Counted from the stretch's first letter, positions 36,901 through 44,395 are shown. The stretch is 64,000 bases of DNA from Candidatus Helarchaeota archaeon (GCA_019058315.1 JAHPZH010000007.1:1-64000); one strand, 5' to 3'. Translations and numbers: made by a program. Notes: generated from the letters alone by a model not told the origin.

Positions 36901-39292
36901 CATAAAGATTCATATACAACTCTTTTACTGTTAGTCCATTTTTACCAGCTATTTCTAATAGCTTTAATATTTCTTCATCAAGCATTGAAGGAGCTTTATT
37001 TCTCCAATTAATCTTGTGACGCCAAATCCCCGGTTTTTTACCTTTCTTTTCGATTTCTTCTTTTTGGTAACGTCTATAGATCTTATTAAGGGTATGAAAT
37101 ATTGTCTTATTTTCATCAAATACTCTAGTAAAATCAACTTCGTAGTAATTTTGTCCCTTCTCTTTAACAATTTTTTCGACATATTCATGGATTCTGCAAC
37201 CTTCACAGAAGAGATATAATGATGCAGCAAGCCAAATACTGGTTTTTCGATAATTTTCAATATCTCCATCATAAAGTCCTTTTTTATAATTCTCTTTTTC
37301 TTCTTGTTCTAGATCCCAGCGATAATTCTGTAATAAATCTCGAATTTTATCTTTCTTTTCTAGTACATAATCCCTTTGAAGTGCTTTTAAATCTTGAAAC
37401 CTAGGGTCCTCTTTAAGAAGAATCTTTGTTGCAGTATTAGTAAGGATATTGATACAAGAGCTGGGCGAGGGCTTATTATTATATAAAAACAAAAATGAAA
37501 ATTCATCAGCAGTTAAAATATCAACTTGCGATTCAACTGCTGCCTCCCCTATATATGTGAGCCCCATCACCTTTTTACTTGATCTTATATAAATTGTGTT
37601 AAGCAGATCATTGACAATTCTCCTAAGTCTATATCGAACATATCTATGTGTTAATCTTGTAAATTCATCACGCGTTATTTTTTTCCTTATATCTTCTGTT
37701 TCTTTTTTATTAATTTTATATAATTCCAAATTTCTTTCATTTTTTGCCCTTAAAATGAGCTTTTTAATATATTTCTTCCATTTTTTAAAAGATATTTGAT
37801 GATAAAATAACCTTTCAATTGCTAACTTTTCAATATCTTTTAAAGTAATTCTGCTTCTAATCTCATCAAGCTTAAAACCTCTAAAACGAAAATTCTTAGG
37901 TATTTTTTCTGATTTTTGATCTTGCTCTTTTATTTTCTTATCCTTGATTAGAAGAATTTTCTCTTCAAAATCATTTTTCAATAATTTCGAAACAAAAAAT
38001 ATTATATTCCCTTCTTTTTCTCTGGTTCTACCAATCATTTGAGTAAGTTCAACTGAGTTATAAATTTCAGCATCAGTTATTAGTATTGTATGGATGTTCT
38101 TGATATCTACTCCAACTTCCAATACAGGACTGCAAAAAAGGAATCGAATTTTATCATCCTTCATAAATTCGTTAAATTTTCTTTTTCTAATCTCTAAATC
38201 CAACCCTGCATGTATGTAATCAACATGAAAAGCAACTTTTTTTTCATTAATAAATTGCATATATTCTTCAAATTCTCTACCATATTCAGTATCAAGATCT
38301 GAAAATACAGCATTTGCGATATAATTTTTTGGATTAACATATGGAACCTTACCAAAATTTTCCCATACGAACATAGCGAGGGCTTCTGCAATCCTACGGC
38401 TATAGGTGAAAATGAGCATTTTGCCAGAAGTTTTTTTATCATTTTTCACAATATCATATAAAAATTTCTCACAATGTTTCAATGTTCTAAATAGCTTTTC
38501 ATAATATGCCCTAATATTATCAAACTTTAAGCGAGTCTTAATGAACTTTTCAACATCTGAAAATTTGTATTTTTTCAATAACTTTTTTCTTTCCCTCTTC
38601 CATATATGTTTAAAATCACCATATTTCTTTTGAATTATTTCTCCTTTAAAATTTCGTTCATTTGATCTAAAAATAAGTTCACAATTAAATTTTTTAGCCC
38701 AATTTTCTGCTGATTTTCTTTCAAAACTCCCACTTAAAAAACAAAATTGAACATCTTCATGCTCACGCTGAATTTTATATAACATCGTTTCGAGTTTTAA
38801 GCCACGAGATCTTTCTCCTAATTTATGAGCTTCATCAATAATAACCGCTCCAAATATTTTCTTTCCATAGAAATATCTTCTCTTTTGTATCTCAAAAAGG
38901 AATGAGCGAAATGCTTCATATGTTGCGATAATTATTGCATTCCCCATAGCATTTCTTAAATCATCAAGAGCAGGTCTAATTTCTGCTTGTAATTTTAATA
39001 TTTTTATTTCTCTTTGATATTCTCTTTCTAATTCAATAGCTTTTTGATGTAAAAGCATCACTGTCGGAACCAAATATACAGGAATTAAATTTCTGACTAA
39101 AGCCATTGTAGTACAAATTTTTGCAATTTCGGTTTTACCCATACCTGTTGGTGCAACTACAAAAACACTTCGACCTTTAATTACAAATTTATATCCTTTT
39201 TTTTGATATTTATGTAGTTTGCTAAGTAAGAAATTTCTACGCTTCGAACTCTTGTCTGCCTTCTCAATATTTCTAGAAATCGTCTCAAACAT
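30992..39292 (-). CDS. Giant fusion: SF2 helicase, winged helix, Zn motifs, Cas1-like integrase, DHH phosphoesterase, dead RadA-like domain
   Basis: A 2766-residue single ORF. Residues 1 to about 450 are an SF2 helicase: Walker A APTGMGKT (47-54), IIDEAH (151-156), FLSGSF as motif III, QMIGRTREKEG as motif VI. A winged helix lies at about 770-830, then cysteine clusters (about 845-870 and 908-930). Residues about 1000-1290 match Cas1: ELFGGTISKEAMNFIDLHRI; E1181 in AETIFYYGA; FNACLNYLYILL; H1229 in PGPGILHY; D1255 and D1258 in LLFDFMDAYRPP. Compared with typical Cas1, the loop after E1181 is shorter and the H-to-D loop longer. DHH follows (HVDKDGF about 1433, DHH about 1524, MGHKTA near 1700). 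About 1900-2080 is RadA-like with no Walker A lysine loop. The last 600 residues are unassigned. No Cas2 or CRISPR array adjoins. Confidence 0.75.
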   Translation of the reverse strand: MFETISRNIEKADKSSKRRNFLLSKLHKYQKKGYKFVIKGRSVFVVAPTGMGKTEIAKICTTMALVRNLIPVYLVPTVMLLHQKAIELEREYQREIKILKLQAEIRPALDDLRNAMGNAIIIATYEAFRSFLFEIQKRRYFYGKKIFGAVIIDEAHKLGERSRGLKLETMLYKIQREHEDVQFCFLSGSFERKSAENWAKKFNCELIFRSNERNFKGEIIQKKYGDFKHIWKRERKKLLKKYKFSDVEKFIKTRLKFDNIRAYYEKLFRTLKHCEKFLYDIVKNDKKTSGKMLIFTYSRRIAEALAMFVWENFGKVPYVNPKNYIANAVFSDLDTEYGREFEEYMQFINEKKVAFHVDYIHAGLDLEIRKRKFNEFMKDDKIRFLFCSPVLEVGVDIKNIHTILITDAEIYNSVELTQMIGRTREKEGNIIFFVSKLLKNDFEEKILLIKDKKIKEQDQKSEKIPKNFRFRGFKLDEIRSRITLKDIEKLAIERLFYHQISFKKWKKYIKKLILRAKNERNLELYKINKKETEDIRKKITRDEFTRLTHRYVRYRLRRIVNDLLNTIYIRSSKKVMGLTYIGEAAVESQVDILTADEFSFLFLYNNKPSPSSCINILTNTATKILLKEDPRFQDLKALQRDYVLEKKDKIRDLLQNYRWDLEQEEKENYKKGLYDGDIENYRKTSIWLAASLYLFCEGCRIHEYVEKIVKEKGQNYYEVDFTRVFDENKTIFHTLNKIYRRYQKEEIEKKGKKPGIWRHKINWRNKAPSMLDEEILKLLEIAGKNGLTVKELYMNLYGDISLRKIRAHLDKLSDRVVCVQEYQVIGRPPYRYFLKKYFEKSQEKTCKDCQHLQKHPHDRRKRINCRYRCNFKKKERSPKQKICDDFEEIERKYIQFKSFEIHDDKPKCPECGEINTLLIPIYGVASICKNCKLVVYMGERGMFEGKTGIYKQITNKIKEINGFLIANVKNYAYNLIVKKRHELRVDYDSKDKVFRFYISGNKRRYFIDAVGRIELFGGTISKEAMNFIDLHRIELIEHNKEEILEAEKRERSESLIRNKIIDRRAKGDLMEVGRQMVFAKIMSNVLYTRKLVSKFITELNKPWVIKKYQDKLLYGQLDWLLLTYLFYNASYEPHNEQEIIDIMNRLRSAEGNSEKNAWEVIKRALPPKFRFVGRQAQRYAETIFYYGAKAYDVFNACLNYLYILLQKEAGKALGKVGFNRFFPGPGILHYRANSGKRNETFYGAMTKKNKELLFDFMDAYRPPLRYYLVEMFIDNRIFRKDVWRGMDELGRELFYVSSKCKAKKKLDTLFQDVCSKKFYYKNKELSMLQIMELEAKNLAQFLKSKNNIEYIPFCAFETKKEAKWVFNIVNIIDSILGNGNIPQYIELEDEDLFYRNIMIQDTLTILDFFLSPKEKGIPELEPWINVCIIPHVDKDGFKSAVNLTFLHQGKNNILSIFPATNRYGLNYIEKVLENKVLKSLKHDMMNYIYVADIPFLPGREKFLKIFFEQLEDRYFNFKLIWFDHHPVIESENDLNNIKSLFEEHNGEFLYSKEREAYDLTIQYVNEIVDEDEFFNKYGRPNLKNFKNWIATINENNYINDWFDFYEFYLYNIFRFIKNIDFAKFFREVCAYSKPNKTKELEKFLKRRENLLKNPEKLLYFYEFGNTRNGFNYAAFELKKDIPIRKINTLIKNLGRNPENIDIKIICWTTKEIAIRTSKKIDLHNIFNKSMGHKTALTVLDPMNKCVDGGYQFLQLGQYISFIEFLSRIKICDLLPHYEEEYHENFSLKKTYFNVVESGYSKSIDHIPETKPCFPTFTDIDKLVTEQNHIFFEVSQEFKEGTEILLNKKIIKMNLAIIYPPLQKKFDWTGEELEVVDKIPKENEIRLISDGKIELGRNIQKGTRIEIFGWKKSRAEGFNCGSFNLIFCHKNEEKQLMDLICYLMLAAQHEDGLNSESVVCLNNLKFPFYKNLADISRNFKNYNIENLKRVHFIPFSDNDNIDSILQRLIDIKNKFHPKLIIVNSLITQIQRNIPINGDNEELSPTWKRASIAGNFTTMLKFIARETNSIIILTQMVYDSNIYRNRRFEPYKLMPVFDTEIFLKKSFGKYVKLYGYANEKCDIILRRKKFPKFDFSGISYPHLIRETQLSFDSKTSELQYYLEGMTKFGVKYVLFKFKKDIEKEDLSLLLNNTKHGQSIDICLWHGDSFYIYIQDSKNINLKIFEDLGGRVKKEQRGNKRIPSVIRFFKNNYEDNFKNFEEFFLHFLNTDICKKISSLRDLLNMLERYSYNFFQFNWNKDNSSKKISYYEKIGYDLIEGIHPITKKKLLKRVVEIFKKSIYTKPGIRAKWYDLHCEILKYFNSNLTEEFFTSLIQNIRDFNSNDEKEIRKIIKRTLNHYLHLNLILKLQKEKKFNLKKIPYFVREVESEKIKNFIKYQSKKYDIEIENNLITFKIILNFLEFIKKLKLLLINGKIRASKELFLREIPDFFNWMEIKRLRQIIETWVNEEKIKGIFKGNIFKIQTNLDWLLLQLNKILEKEKLPAESLEEKMEPILPIINHPKLESYELKKNEFGITFLILKLDYFNKEEQITWRNSLTIERDFDFCIFPENKVLIYKTEESDANENMLKKETGNISLYFKDYDPDILFEDIFYLDLRSQIEVLIETTNKFFENPPDIEPEYIFDKDAKEYLIDELVRFFYFPIDDKQKEKDTWEKIISELMSYVELEVARNIIDGILDNIKYLKLNKKTLNLDSIKNNVIEAFLSFNL

Positions 39293-39594
39293 AATATCAA
39301 ATGAACAGCATCAGTAAAAAATTATAATTTCAAAGAAATCTCTAAAGTGTTTAAAAATTTTTTTAAATTAATTTTTTGAAATTCAAAATTACTAATTTAA
39401 ATTTAAAATTTTAAATAATTTATTAATTTTTGTTAATTCCATTTTTAAATATCATAATTTATTTATAAAGCCGAAGTGCCTAAATATCCGACTATTATCT
39501 ATTAGTCTATACCATTAATGGTAATTAAAGAAAACATATTTTCTAAAATGTAAGTGGAATATAAATAAATTTAAATGAAGTTAAAAATGATAAA
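39293..39594. other. Intergenic region upstream of the giant gene, 302 bp
   Basis: There is no gene here. The sequence is extremely AT-rich and holds a perfect 14-bp palindrome (39510-39523). I see no terminal inverted repeat or CRISPR-like repeat. Confidence 0.5.
39510..39523. promoter_or_regulatory. 14-bp palindrome TACCATTAATGGTA
   Basis: A perfect palindrome between the LAGLIDADG gene and the giant gene, about 218 bp before the giant gene's start. It could be an operator or an endonuclease target; nothing decides between these. Confidence 0.3.
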
Positions 39595-40620
39595 TCATAG
39601 AAAATTACCAGAATTAAGTTCACTTAATAAAAAATTTTTTTCTATTCCTTTATAATAACCTCTCGTAACAAGGCTACCCTCTAGAAATCCGATTTTCCTT
39701 AAAAAACTTTTTTTATCTTTTTTCCTTACGATTAATAAATGGGTATATTTATCATTGATTAAATAATTGATGTTAAAATGATTATGAATTTCTCCTATTT
39801 CATATAAGAAATCAAGATTTTTTTGAGCCCCAATAAGCCAAAATCTCTTATATTTTTTGGATACAGTTATACCCCCATCATCTGCCCAAAAACATCGAAG
39901 AAACTCTCGTTTAAATTCGGAAGGACCAGCCTTTATCACTTCTGGAACTTGAATATTATTTGATTTACAACTGTAAGATGGTGCATATTTCATTAAATCT
40001 TGAATAGCTAAAATTGAGTTGTAATTAATAGATACGCAATTTTTATGGTTTTCATCAAATATACCATTATTTTCAAGTCCATATACAGTTTTCACATCAT
40101 TGATAAACTGCTGAATTACTTTTGGTGATGAACAGATAAATCTAAAGTAATTATTTCCTTTTCTATCATTGACAGAACCATCAAAAAGCATATGACTAAT
40201 GATTCTTATTTTTTCAATTGTCATTTTCTCTTGTTCCTTTATTGGTTTATATCTACTTTCTTGAAACTCTTTTGACTTCCATTTTTGTTTCATTATACGA
40301 CTAAAATGAATTCGACTTTGTTCTCTTTTAGAGGGGGTTACATTTGCAAGCTTAGCCCCCTTACTACAACCCCAATTTGGGGGGAATACTACAAATTGGA
40401 AGTCATATTTTGATTTACTGATAATTTTCAGACACTCAATAAATAAAGATTCCGGAATTGTAGATATTCCAGATCTATAATTATATAAATTATTCTTTGG
40501 TATATCCATCTTAATTGAAAGTTGCTTAAAAGTAACTTTCTTCCTTAATAAATCAAAGAATTTCTTCAAATCTAGTTTTTCTAATTTAATCCTGTTTTCT
40601 TTTGTATTTCTACCTTTCAT
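39595..40620 (-). CDS. LAGLIDADG-type homing endonuclease, free-standing
   Basis: A 341-residue protein. Residues about 15-60 (KKVTFKQLSIKMDIPKNNLY) form a helix-turn-helix-like start. Two LAGLIDADG-type motifs follow: ISHMLFDGSV (about 139-150) and FLRCFWADDGGI (about 239), each with the acidic residue that would bind metal. The region between them fits the alpha/beta half-domains. The gene is not inside a visible intron or intein and has no host gene fused. It lies 47 bp downstream of the treble-clef endonuclease gene on the same strand and 302 bp upstream of the giant gene, so these selfish nucleases border the island. Confidence 0.8.
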   Translation of the reverse strand: MKGRNTKENRIKLEKLDLKKFFDLLRKKVTFKQLSIKMDIPKNNLYNYRSGISTIPESLFIECLKIISKSKYDFQFVVFPPNWGCSKGAKLANVTPSKREQSRIHFSRIMKQKWKSKEFQESRYKPIKEQEKMTIEKIRIISHMLFDGSVNDRKGNNYFRFICSSPKVIQQFINDVKTVYGLENNGIFDENHKNCVSINYNSILAIQDLMKYAPSYSCKSNNIQVPEVIKAGPSEFKREFLRCFWADDGGITVSKKYKRFWLIGAQKNLDFLYEIGEIHNHFNINYLINDKYTHLLIVRKKDKKSFLRKIGFLEGSLVTRGYYKGIEKNFLLSELNSGNFL

Positions 40621-40667
40621 TTTAAAACCGAAAATTTATTTCATAAAATCAAATAAAAACATCTAAG

Positions 40668-41987
40668 TCATTTTAGAAAATTCGATAAAAACGTTTGATT
40701 CTTAAAAAAGAGGCGGTAATCAAATTTTTGCATGTTTTGTAATGTTTTTTTAGTTTTTCTCCCATATTTTTTTATAATATAGTTTTGCATCTCATCTGGG
40801 TCTACTGTATAAGGGACTTCAATCAAAATTATCCCATTTTCTTTACATATTTTTCTTTTTATTTGGTCTCTTTTTTGTTGTTTTTTGAATCTTTTTTCAG
40901 TGGAGTGGAAAAATGAGTTATATTCATAATGCTGTAATCCATTATATTCAAATGCTAGTTTTAATTCTCGATTATAGCCATCTAGATGCATTTTTTCAAT
41001 TTTATAATCTCCAAATTCAATTTGATATTTTTCCAAAATTGTTTTATCAAGAAAAACATCATTTAAGGTAGTCGTAGGAAATTCTTTTTCAAATATTGCT
41101 TCAAAATAGCACCGACAAATTCGTTCATTAAATCCTTTCATACAATTAGGACACCAATGCCCCCTTAGAACATGTGTAGGTCTTGCTTCCCAGATATTTT
41201 TACATGCTCCGCATTGCCATTTATATTTCATATTAACATAAATATATTTTTTAGATGTGGATATTTTAGATAAAAATTTCCCAGGATAACCAGTCTTTTC
41301 CAAACCTATATCATATGCTATTTTATGCATCTCTGTTATAGAATGTCTTGCTTTTCCAGAACATCTTGGACACCAAGAATCCCCTCTTCGGATATGATCT
41401 GCAGTTGTTTCCCAAATATAGCCGCATTTCCCACATTGCCACTCATATTTTGTGTCTGTATTAATGTATTCTTTTGATAAGAATTTTCCTGGCTTCCCCG
41501 TGTTTTTTATTCCCATATCATGGGCAGCCTTATACATGTCATCTATACTAAGTTGAAGATTTTTCGCACAATTTGGACACCAAGCCCCCCTTCTCACATG
41601 ATCTGCCCTTGATTCCCAAATATAATTACATTTTCCGCATTGCCATTCATATTTTGTGTTAACATTAATGTATTTTTTTGATAAGAATTTTCCTGGCTTT
41701 CCCGTCTTCTTTAGACCTACTTCATGGGCAGTTTTATGCATTTCATCTATAGTGAGCCTACGATTCCCAGCACAATTTGGACACCAGCCCCCTTGCTTTA
41801 CTGAATCTGCCGTAACTTTCCATATATAGTTGCATTTTCCGCATTGCCACTTGTATTTTGTTTTAATATCAATATATTTTTTTGATAAGAACTTTCCTGG
41901 CTTCCCTGTCTTTTTTATTCCTATATCATGAGCTGTTTTATGCATATTTTTTATATCATATTTTTTCATATAAACACCTAATTTCAA
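40668..41987 (-). CDS. Treble-clef repeat protein with C-terminal endonuclease domain
   Basis: A 439-residue protein with four tandem units of about 68 residues, each with HKTAHDIGI-like and GKPGKFLSKKYI segments, then YKWQCGKCNYIW and a WCPNCAGN-type second half, i.e. CxxC...CPxC treble-clef zinc units. The DNA is also repetitive. Residues about 290-400 form a restriction-endonuclease-like domain: EKMHLDGYNRELKLAFEYNG, LQHYEYN, then KRKICKENGIILIEVPY, as in Vsr-type and related homing endonucleases. Zinc repeats would read DNA and the C-terminal part cut it; that is inference from family. The upstream promoter is nearly the same in layout as that of the AbrB-like gene 40 kb away. The start at 41987 is followed by an alternative ATG five codons in (41972). 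Confidence 0.8.
   Translation of the reverse strand: MKLGVYMKKYDIKNMHKTAHDIGIKKTGKPGKFLSKKYIDIKTKYKWQCGKCNYIWKVTADSVKQGGWCPNCAGNRRLTIDEMHKTAHEVGLKKTGKPGKFLSKKYINVNTKYEWQCGKCNYIWESRADHVRRGAWCPNCAKNLQLSIDDMYKAAHDMGIKNTGKPGKFLSKEYINTDTKYEWQCGKCGYIWETTADHIRRGDSWCPRCSGKARHSITEMHKIAYDIGLEKTGYPGKFLSKISTSKKYIYVNMKYKWQCGACKNIWEARPTHVLRGHWCPNCMKGFNERICRCYFEAIFEKEFPTTTLNDVFLDKTILEKYQIEFGDYKIEKMHLDGYNRELKLAFEYNGLQHYEYNSFFHSTEKRFKKQQKRDQIKRKICKENGIILIEVPYTVDPDEMQNYIIKKYGRKTKKTLQNMQKFDYRLFFKNQTFLSNFLK
41464..41950 (-). repeat. About 204-bp DNA repeats encoding treble-clef units
   Basis: The segment TTTTGATAAGAATTTTCCTG and its flanks recur near 41472 and 41679, with a one-base variant near 41881, which is a period of about 204 to 207 bases. 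A diverged fourth unit lies further 3'. The repeats reflect the protein's tandem zinc units. Confidence 0.7.
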
Positions 41988-42015
41988 GATTTTTTTACTT
42001 AATAATATTATAGAA

Positions 42016-42064
42016 TGCGCAGAATATATGTTTTGTTATATATAAAGAAGAGTTTTTGCGCAAA
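42016..42064 (-). promoter_or_regulatory. Promoter of the treble-clef endonuclease gene with paired TGCGCA operators
   Basis: Reading on the minus strand: TTTGCGCAAA (42055-42064), a TATA-like box TTTATATATA (42037-42046) centred 18 bp downstream, and TGCGCA (42016-42021) centred 23 bp further. All three elements and both distances equal those at 1369-1417, although the intervening bases differ. Confidence 0.65.
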
Positions 42065-42220
42065 TTTAATTTAAGGGTTATTAATTTTTCCATTAATTTT
42101 CATTATCTATTTATAGAATTCCATTAGGTAATTCTGGGTCACTTAAAAGGAGTAATAACAAAATAGATAATATTCAATTAATTATTAAAAAAAAAGTAAT
42201 GGAAAATAAACAGTGAAGAT

Positions 42221-43096
42221 CTAAAAATTGAAAAACTGGGGAGCCATCTTCATTCGAGCAGCTATTTCATAGACTCCCCATGCCCCACAGCCCCCATGGC
42301 CTAAACAATCTACATCATTCCCATAACAACAGAAGGGTTGCTCAAATCCATTATCTCCAAGATACATGGGAACAAAAAATCTCTTTATTGGGCAATTCTT
42401 AATTATTTCTGGTGCATTTTGAGATAACATAAGTTCAAATGCTAACTCTTTATTAAGAATATATTTTGGATATTTCTTTTTTAAAGCAATTACTTTTTTT
42501 ATCACTGGATCTCGTTCTTTTAAAGTTTTCCAGCCCAGATCTGATGTATCGTTCTTTCTCGGAACATAAAAAGAGAAAATAATACCTCTAATAGGAGTTT
42601 CCTTACGTAAAATCTCGATTATTTCTTCAAAGCAATCCTCATTCTTTTTTGTAATTACGCATTGGCTTTGAAGGTCTCCTTCAAAATCGTCTGGTAGATT
42701 ATTTAGATTAGCTATAACTTTTTTAAAGGTCCCTTTTCCCCGAACTTCATCATTTACTTCTTCTGGACCATCTATTGAAACACACCATTTTGTTTTTTTT
42801 CCCAAATTTATTAATGGGAGAGTTCCATTTGTGGTAATAACATTTCTGGAGAATATTTTTATCCCTGGTCTTAATACATCTTTTCTTAATAATGGCTCAC
42901 CCCCCATCCAAACCATTGAGAAGATACCATAGTGGTTTCTGTATTTTTTAATTTCTTTTAACATGACTTCTGTAGGCATTTCGCTTTCTTTAGTTGGTAT
43001 GTTTGGGTTTCCCTCCCTAAAAACAAAGCAATGTTTGCATCTTAGGTTACATCTATTAGTTACATTTATCATAGCCATTGGGCGGAATTCTTTCAT
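42221..43096 (-). CDS. Radical SAM protein with C-terminal cysteine cluster
   Basis: A 291-residue radical SAM enzyme. The SAM cluster motif is NVTNRCNLRCKHCF near residue 12; the SAM glycine motif is WMGGEPLLR. The C-terminal part has several cysteines (NCPIKR, then FCCYGNDVDC and HGGCGAWG), consistent with a SPASM or twitch-type auxiliary cluster. The substrate cannot be told; no peptide precursor or tailoring gene is adjacent. It is divergent from the ThiI-like gene. The start ATG has AGGGTG upstream. Confidence 0.85.
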   Translation of the reverse strand: MKEFRPMAMINVTNRCNLRCKHCFVFREGNPNIPTKESEMPTEVMLKEIKKYRNHYGIFSMVWMGGEPLLRKDVLRPGIKIFSRNVITTNGTLPLINLGKKTKWCVSIDGPEEVNDEVRGKGTFKKVIANLNNLPDDFEGDLQSQCVITKKNEDCFEEIIEILRKETPIRGIIFSFYVPRKNDTSDLGWKTLKERDPVIKKVIALKKKYPKYILNKELAFELMLSQNAPEIIKNCPIKRFFVPMYLGDNGFEQPFCCYGNDVDCLGHGGCGAWGVYEIAARMKMAPQFFNF

Positions 43097-43229
43097 TTTT
43101 TACACCCTTTTAAGTTAAATTTATTATAAATATTTATGATTTGAACTTACTTATCAATTTAAAATAAGCAGAATTCTATTAAATTACTTTTTGTAAATTT
43201 TAAAATTTAGAAAATGTGTTGTAATCTAT

Positions 43230-44393
43230 ATGAGCCAATTAAATTTCACAACCTTATTGCTCCGATATGGAGAGATATCATTAAAGAGTGATAAAGTTCG
43301 AAGAAGGTTTGAAAAGAAATTAGAAGAGAATATAAAGTATGTTCTAGATAAAGAAAAAATTTCATATAAACTTGAACGTCTCCCATTGCAAGGAAGGTTC
43401 TATGTTCACACAGAAAAAATTGAAGAAACCGCAAAAATTCTCTCAGAAACATTTGGAATAGTATCAATAAGTCCGGTTAAAAAAGTTAGCTCCAAACTTT
43501 CAGCTATTTTGGATGAAATATTAAATTTTTCAGACATTTTAATTAAGAATAATAACACATTTGCGATACGTGTAAGACGCTCTGGGCAGCATGAATATAC
43601 ATCGCAAGATGTAGCCAATCAAGTTGGGGATTTTATAAACAAGAAATTTGATAAAAGAAATATTAAAGTGGATTTAACTAAACCTGATGTAACTATTTTT
43701 ATAGAGATAAGGGATGAATGGGCTTATATTTTCAAAGATATTATTGAGGGGTTAGGTGGTTTTCCATATAATTCACAAGATAATCTTGTTTCTCTCTTTT
43801 TTGGTGATTTTAATAGTTTTATCTCTACTTGGCTTATGTTTCGTAAGGGTTGTAGAGTTATACCGATATTTTTTAATTTTTCGATGTTTACAAATCAAAA
43901 TCTTTCAGATCAAATAATAGAAATGGCCCAAAATCTGAAAAAATACATAAATACGGACAAATTTTATATTTACGAAATTCCGGATTGTAAAAAATTAATT
44001 AAATCAAATAAATCTATAGAAAATGTAAATTTTTTTCAAATTAACCTCCAATTAATGTTTCTAGTAGCCGAAAGAATCGCTATTTCAGAAAATGCAAAGG
44101 GAATAGTTACTTATCATACGTTTTCTGATATTTTCAACCTAAAAGATTTAAGTATTATAGAAAATTCGGTAAAATTCCCAATTTTTAAACCTTTATTAGG
44201 AAAAAATTTAGACAATTTAAATGAATTAACTGATAAATTTGAAAATATTCCTTTTATCAATAAAAAAAATCTGCATTTGCATTTCAATGAAAAAGAAAAG
44301 ATAAAATTTCAGCATCTTAACAAATCAGAAATTAATTCAATACAAGATATTGTGGAAAAATTAGTTAAAAGTGCTAAAAAAATAGAAATTTAA
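43230..44393 (+). CDS. ThiI-like protein with THUMP domain and broken PP-loop
   Basis: A 387-residue homologue of the tRNA 4-thiouridine synthetase ThiI. The N-terminus (LLLRYGEISLKSDKVRRRFE) and THUMP-domain region (about 60-165, with FAIRVRRSGQHEYTSQDVAN) are well conserved, as is GGFPYNSQ just before the ATPase part. But the PP-loop, SGGIDS in active ThiI, reads FFGDFNS here (about 190-196), and the later GENLGQVASQT-type motif is VTYHTFSDIFN. The ATP-binding and sulfur-transfer residues are thus missing. It is probably a catalytically inactive tRNA-binding paralogue. It is intact otherwise and not frameshifted, which argues for a retained function. Confidence 0.8.
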   Translation: MSQLNFTTLLLRYGEISLKSDKVRRRFEKKLEENIKYVLDKEKISYKLERLPLQGRFYVHTEKIEETAKILSETFGIVSISPVKKVSSKLSAILDEILNFSDILIKNNNTFAIRVRRSGQHEYTSQDVANQVGDFINKKFDKRNIKVDLTKPDVTIFIEIRDEWAYIFKDIIEGLGGFPYNSQDNLVSLFFGDFNSFISTWLMFRKGCRVIPIFFNFSMFTNQNLSDQIIEMAQNLKKYINTDKFYIYEIPDCKKLIKSNKSIENVNFFQINLQLMFLVAERIAISENAKGIVTYHTFSDIFNLKDLSIIENSVKFPIFKPLLGKNLDNLNELTDKFENIPFINKKNLHLHFNEKEKIKFQHLNKSEINSIQDIVEKLVKSAKKIEI

Positions 44394-44395
44394 TG

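Noticed and set aside
36587..37799. Several plus-strand ORFs of 60-70 codons within the giant gene
   Set aside because: They are antisense shadows of the coding sequence, with phenylalanine-rich translations and no ribosome sites.
41464..41950. Regular repeats in the treble-clef gene as a CRISPR or satellite
   Set aside because: They are in-frame coding units of a zinc-repeat protein.
30992..42220. Possible CRISPR array or casposon ends next to the Cas1-like gene
   Set aside because: I found no spaced repeats of 25-40 bp and no terminal inverted repeats on either side, and no PolB gene, so neither a CRISPR locus nor a classical casposon can be claimed.
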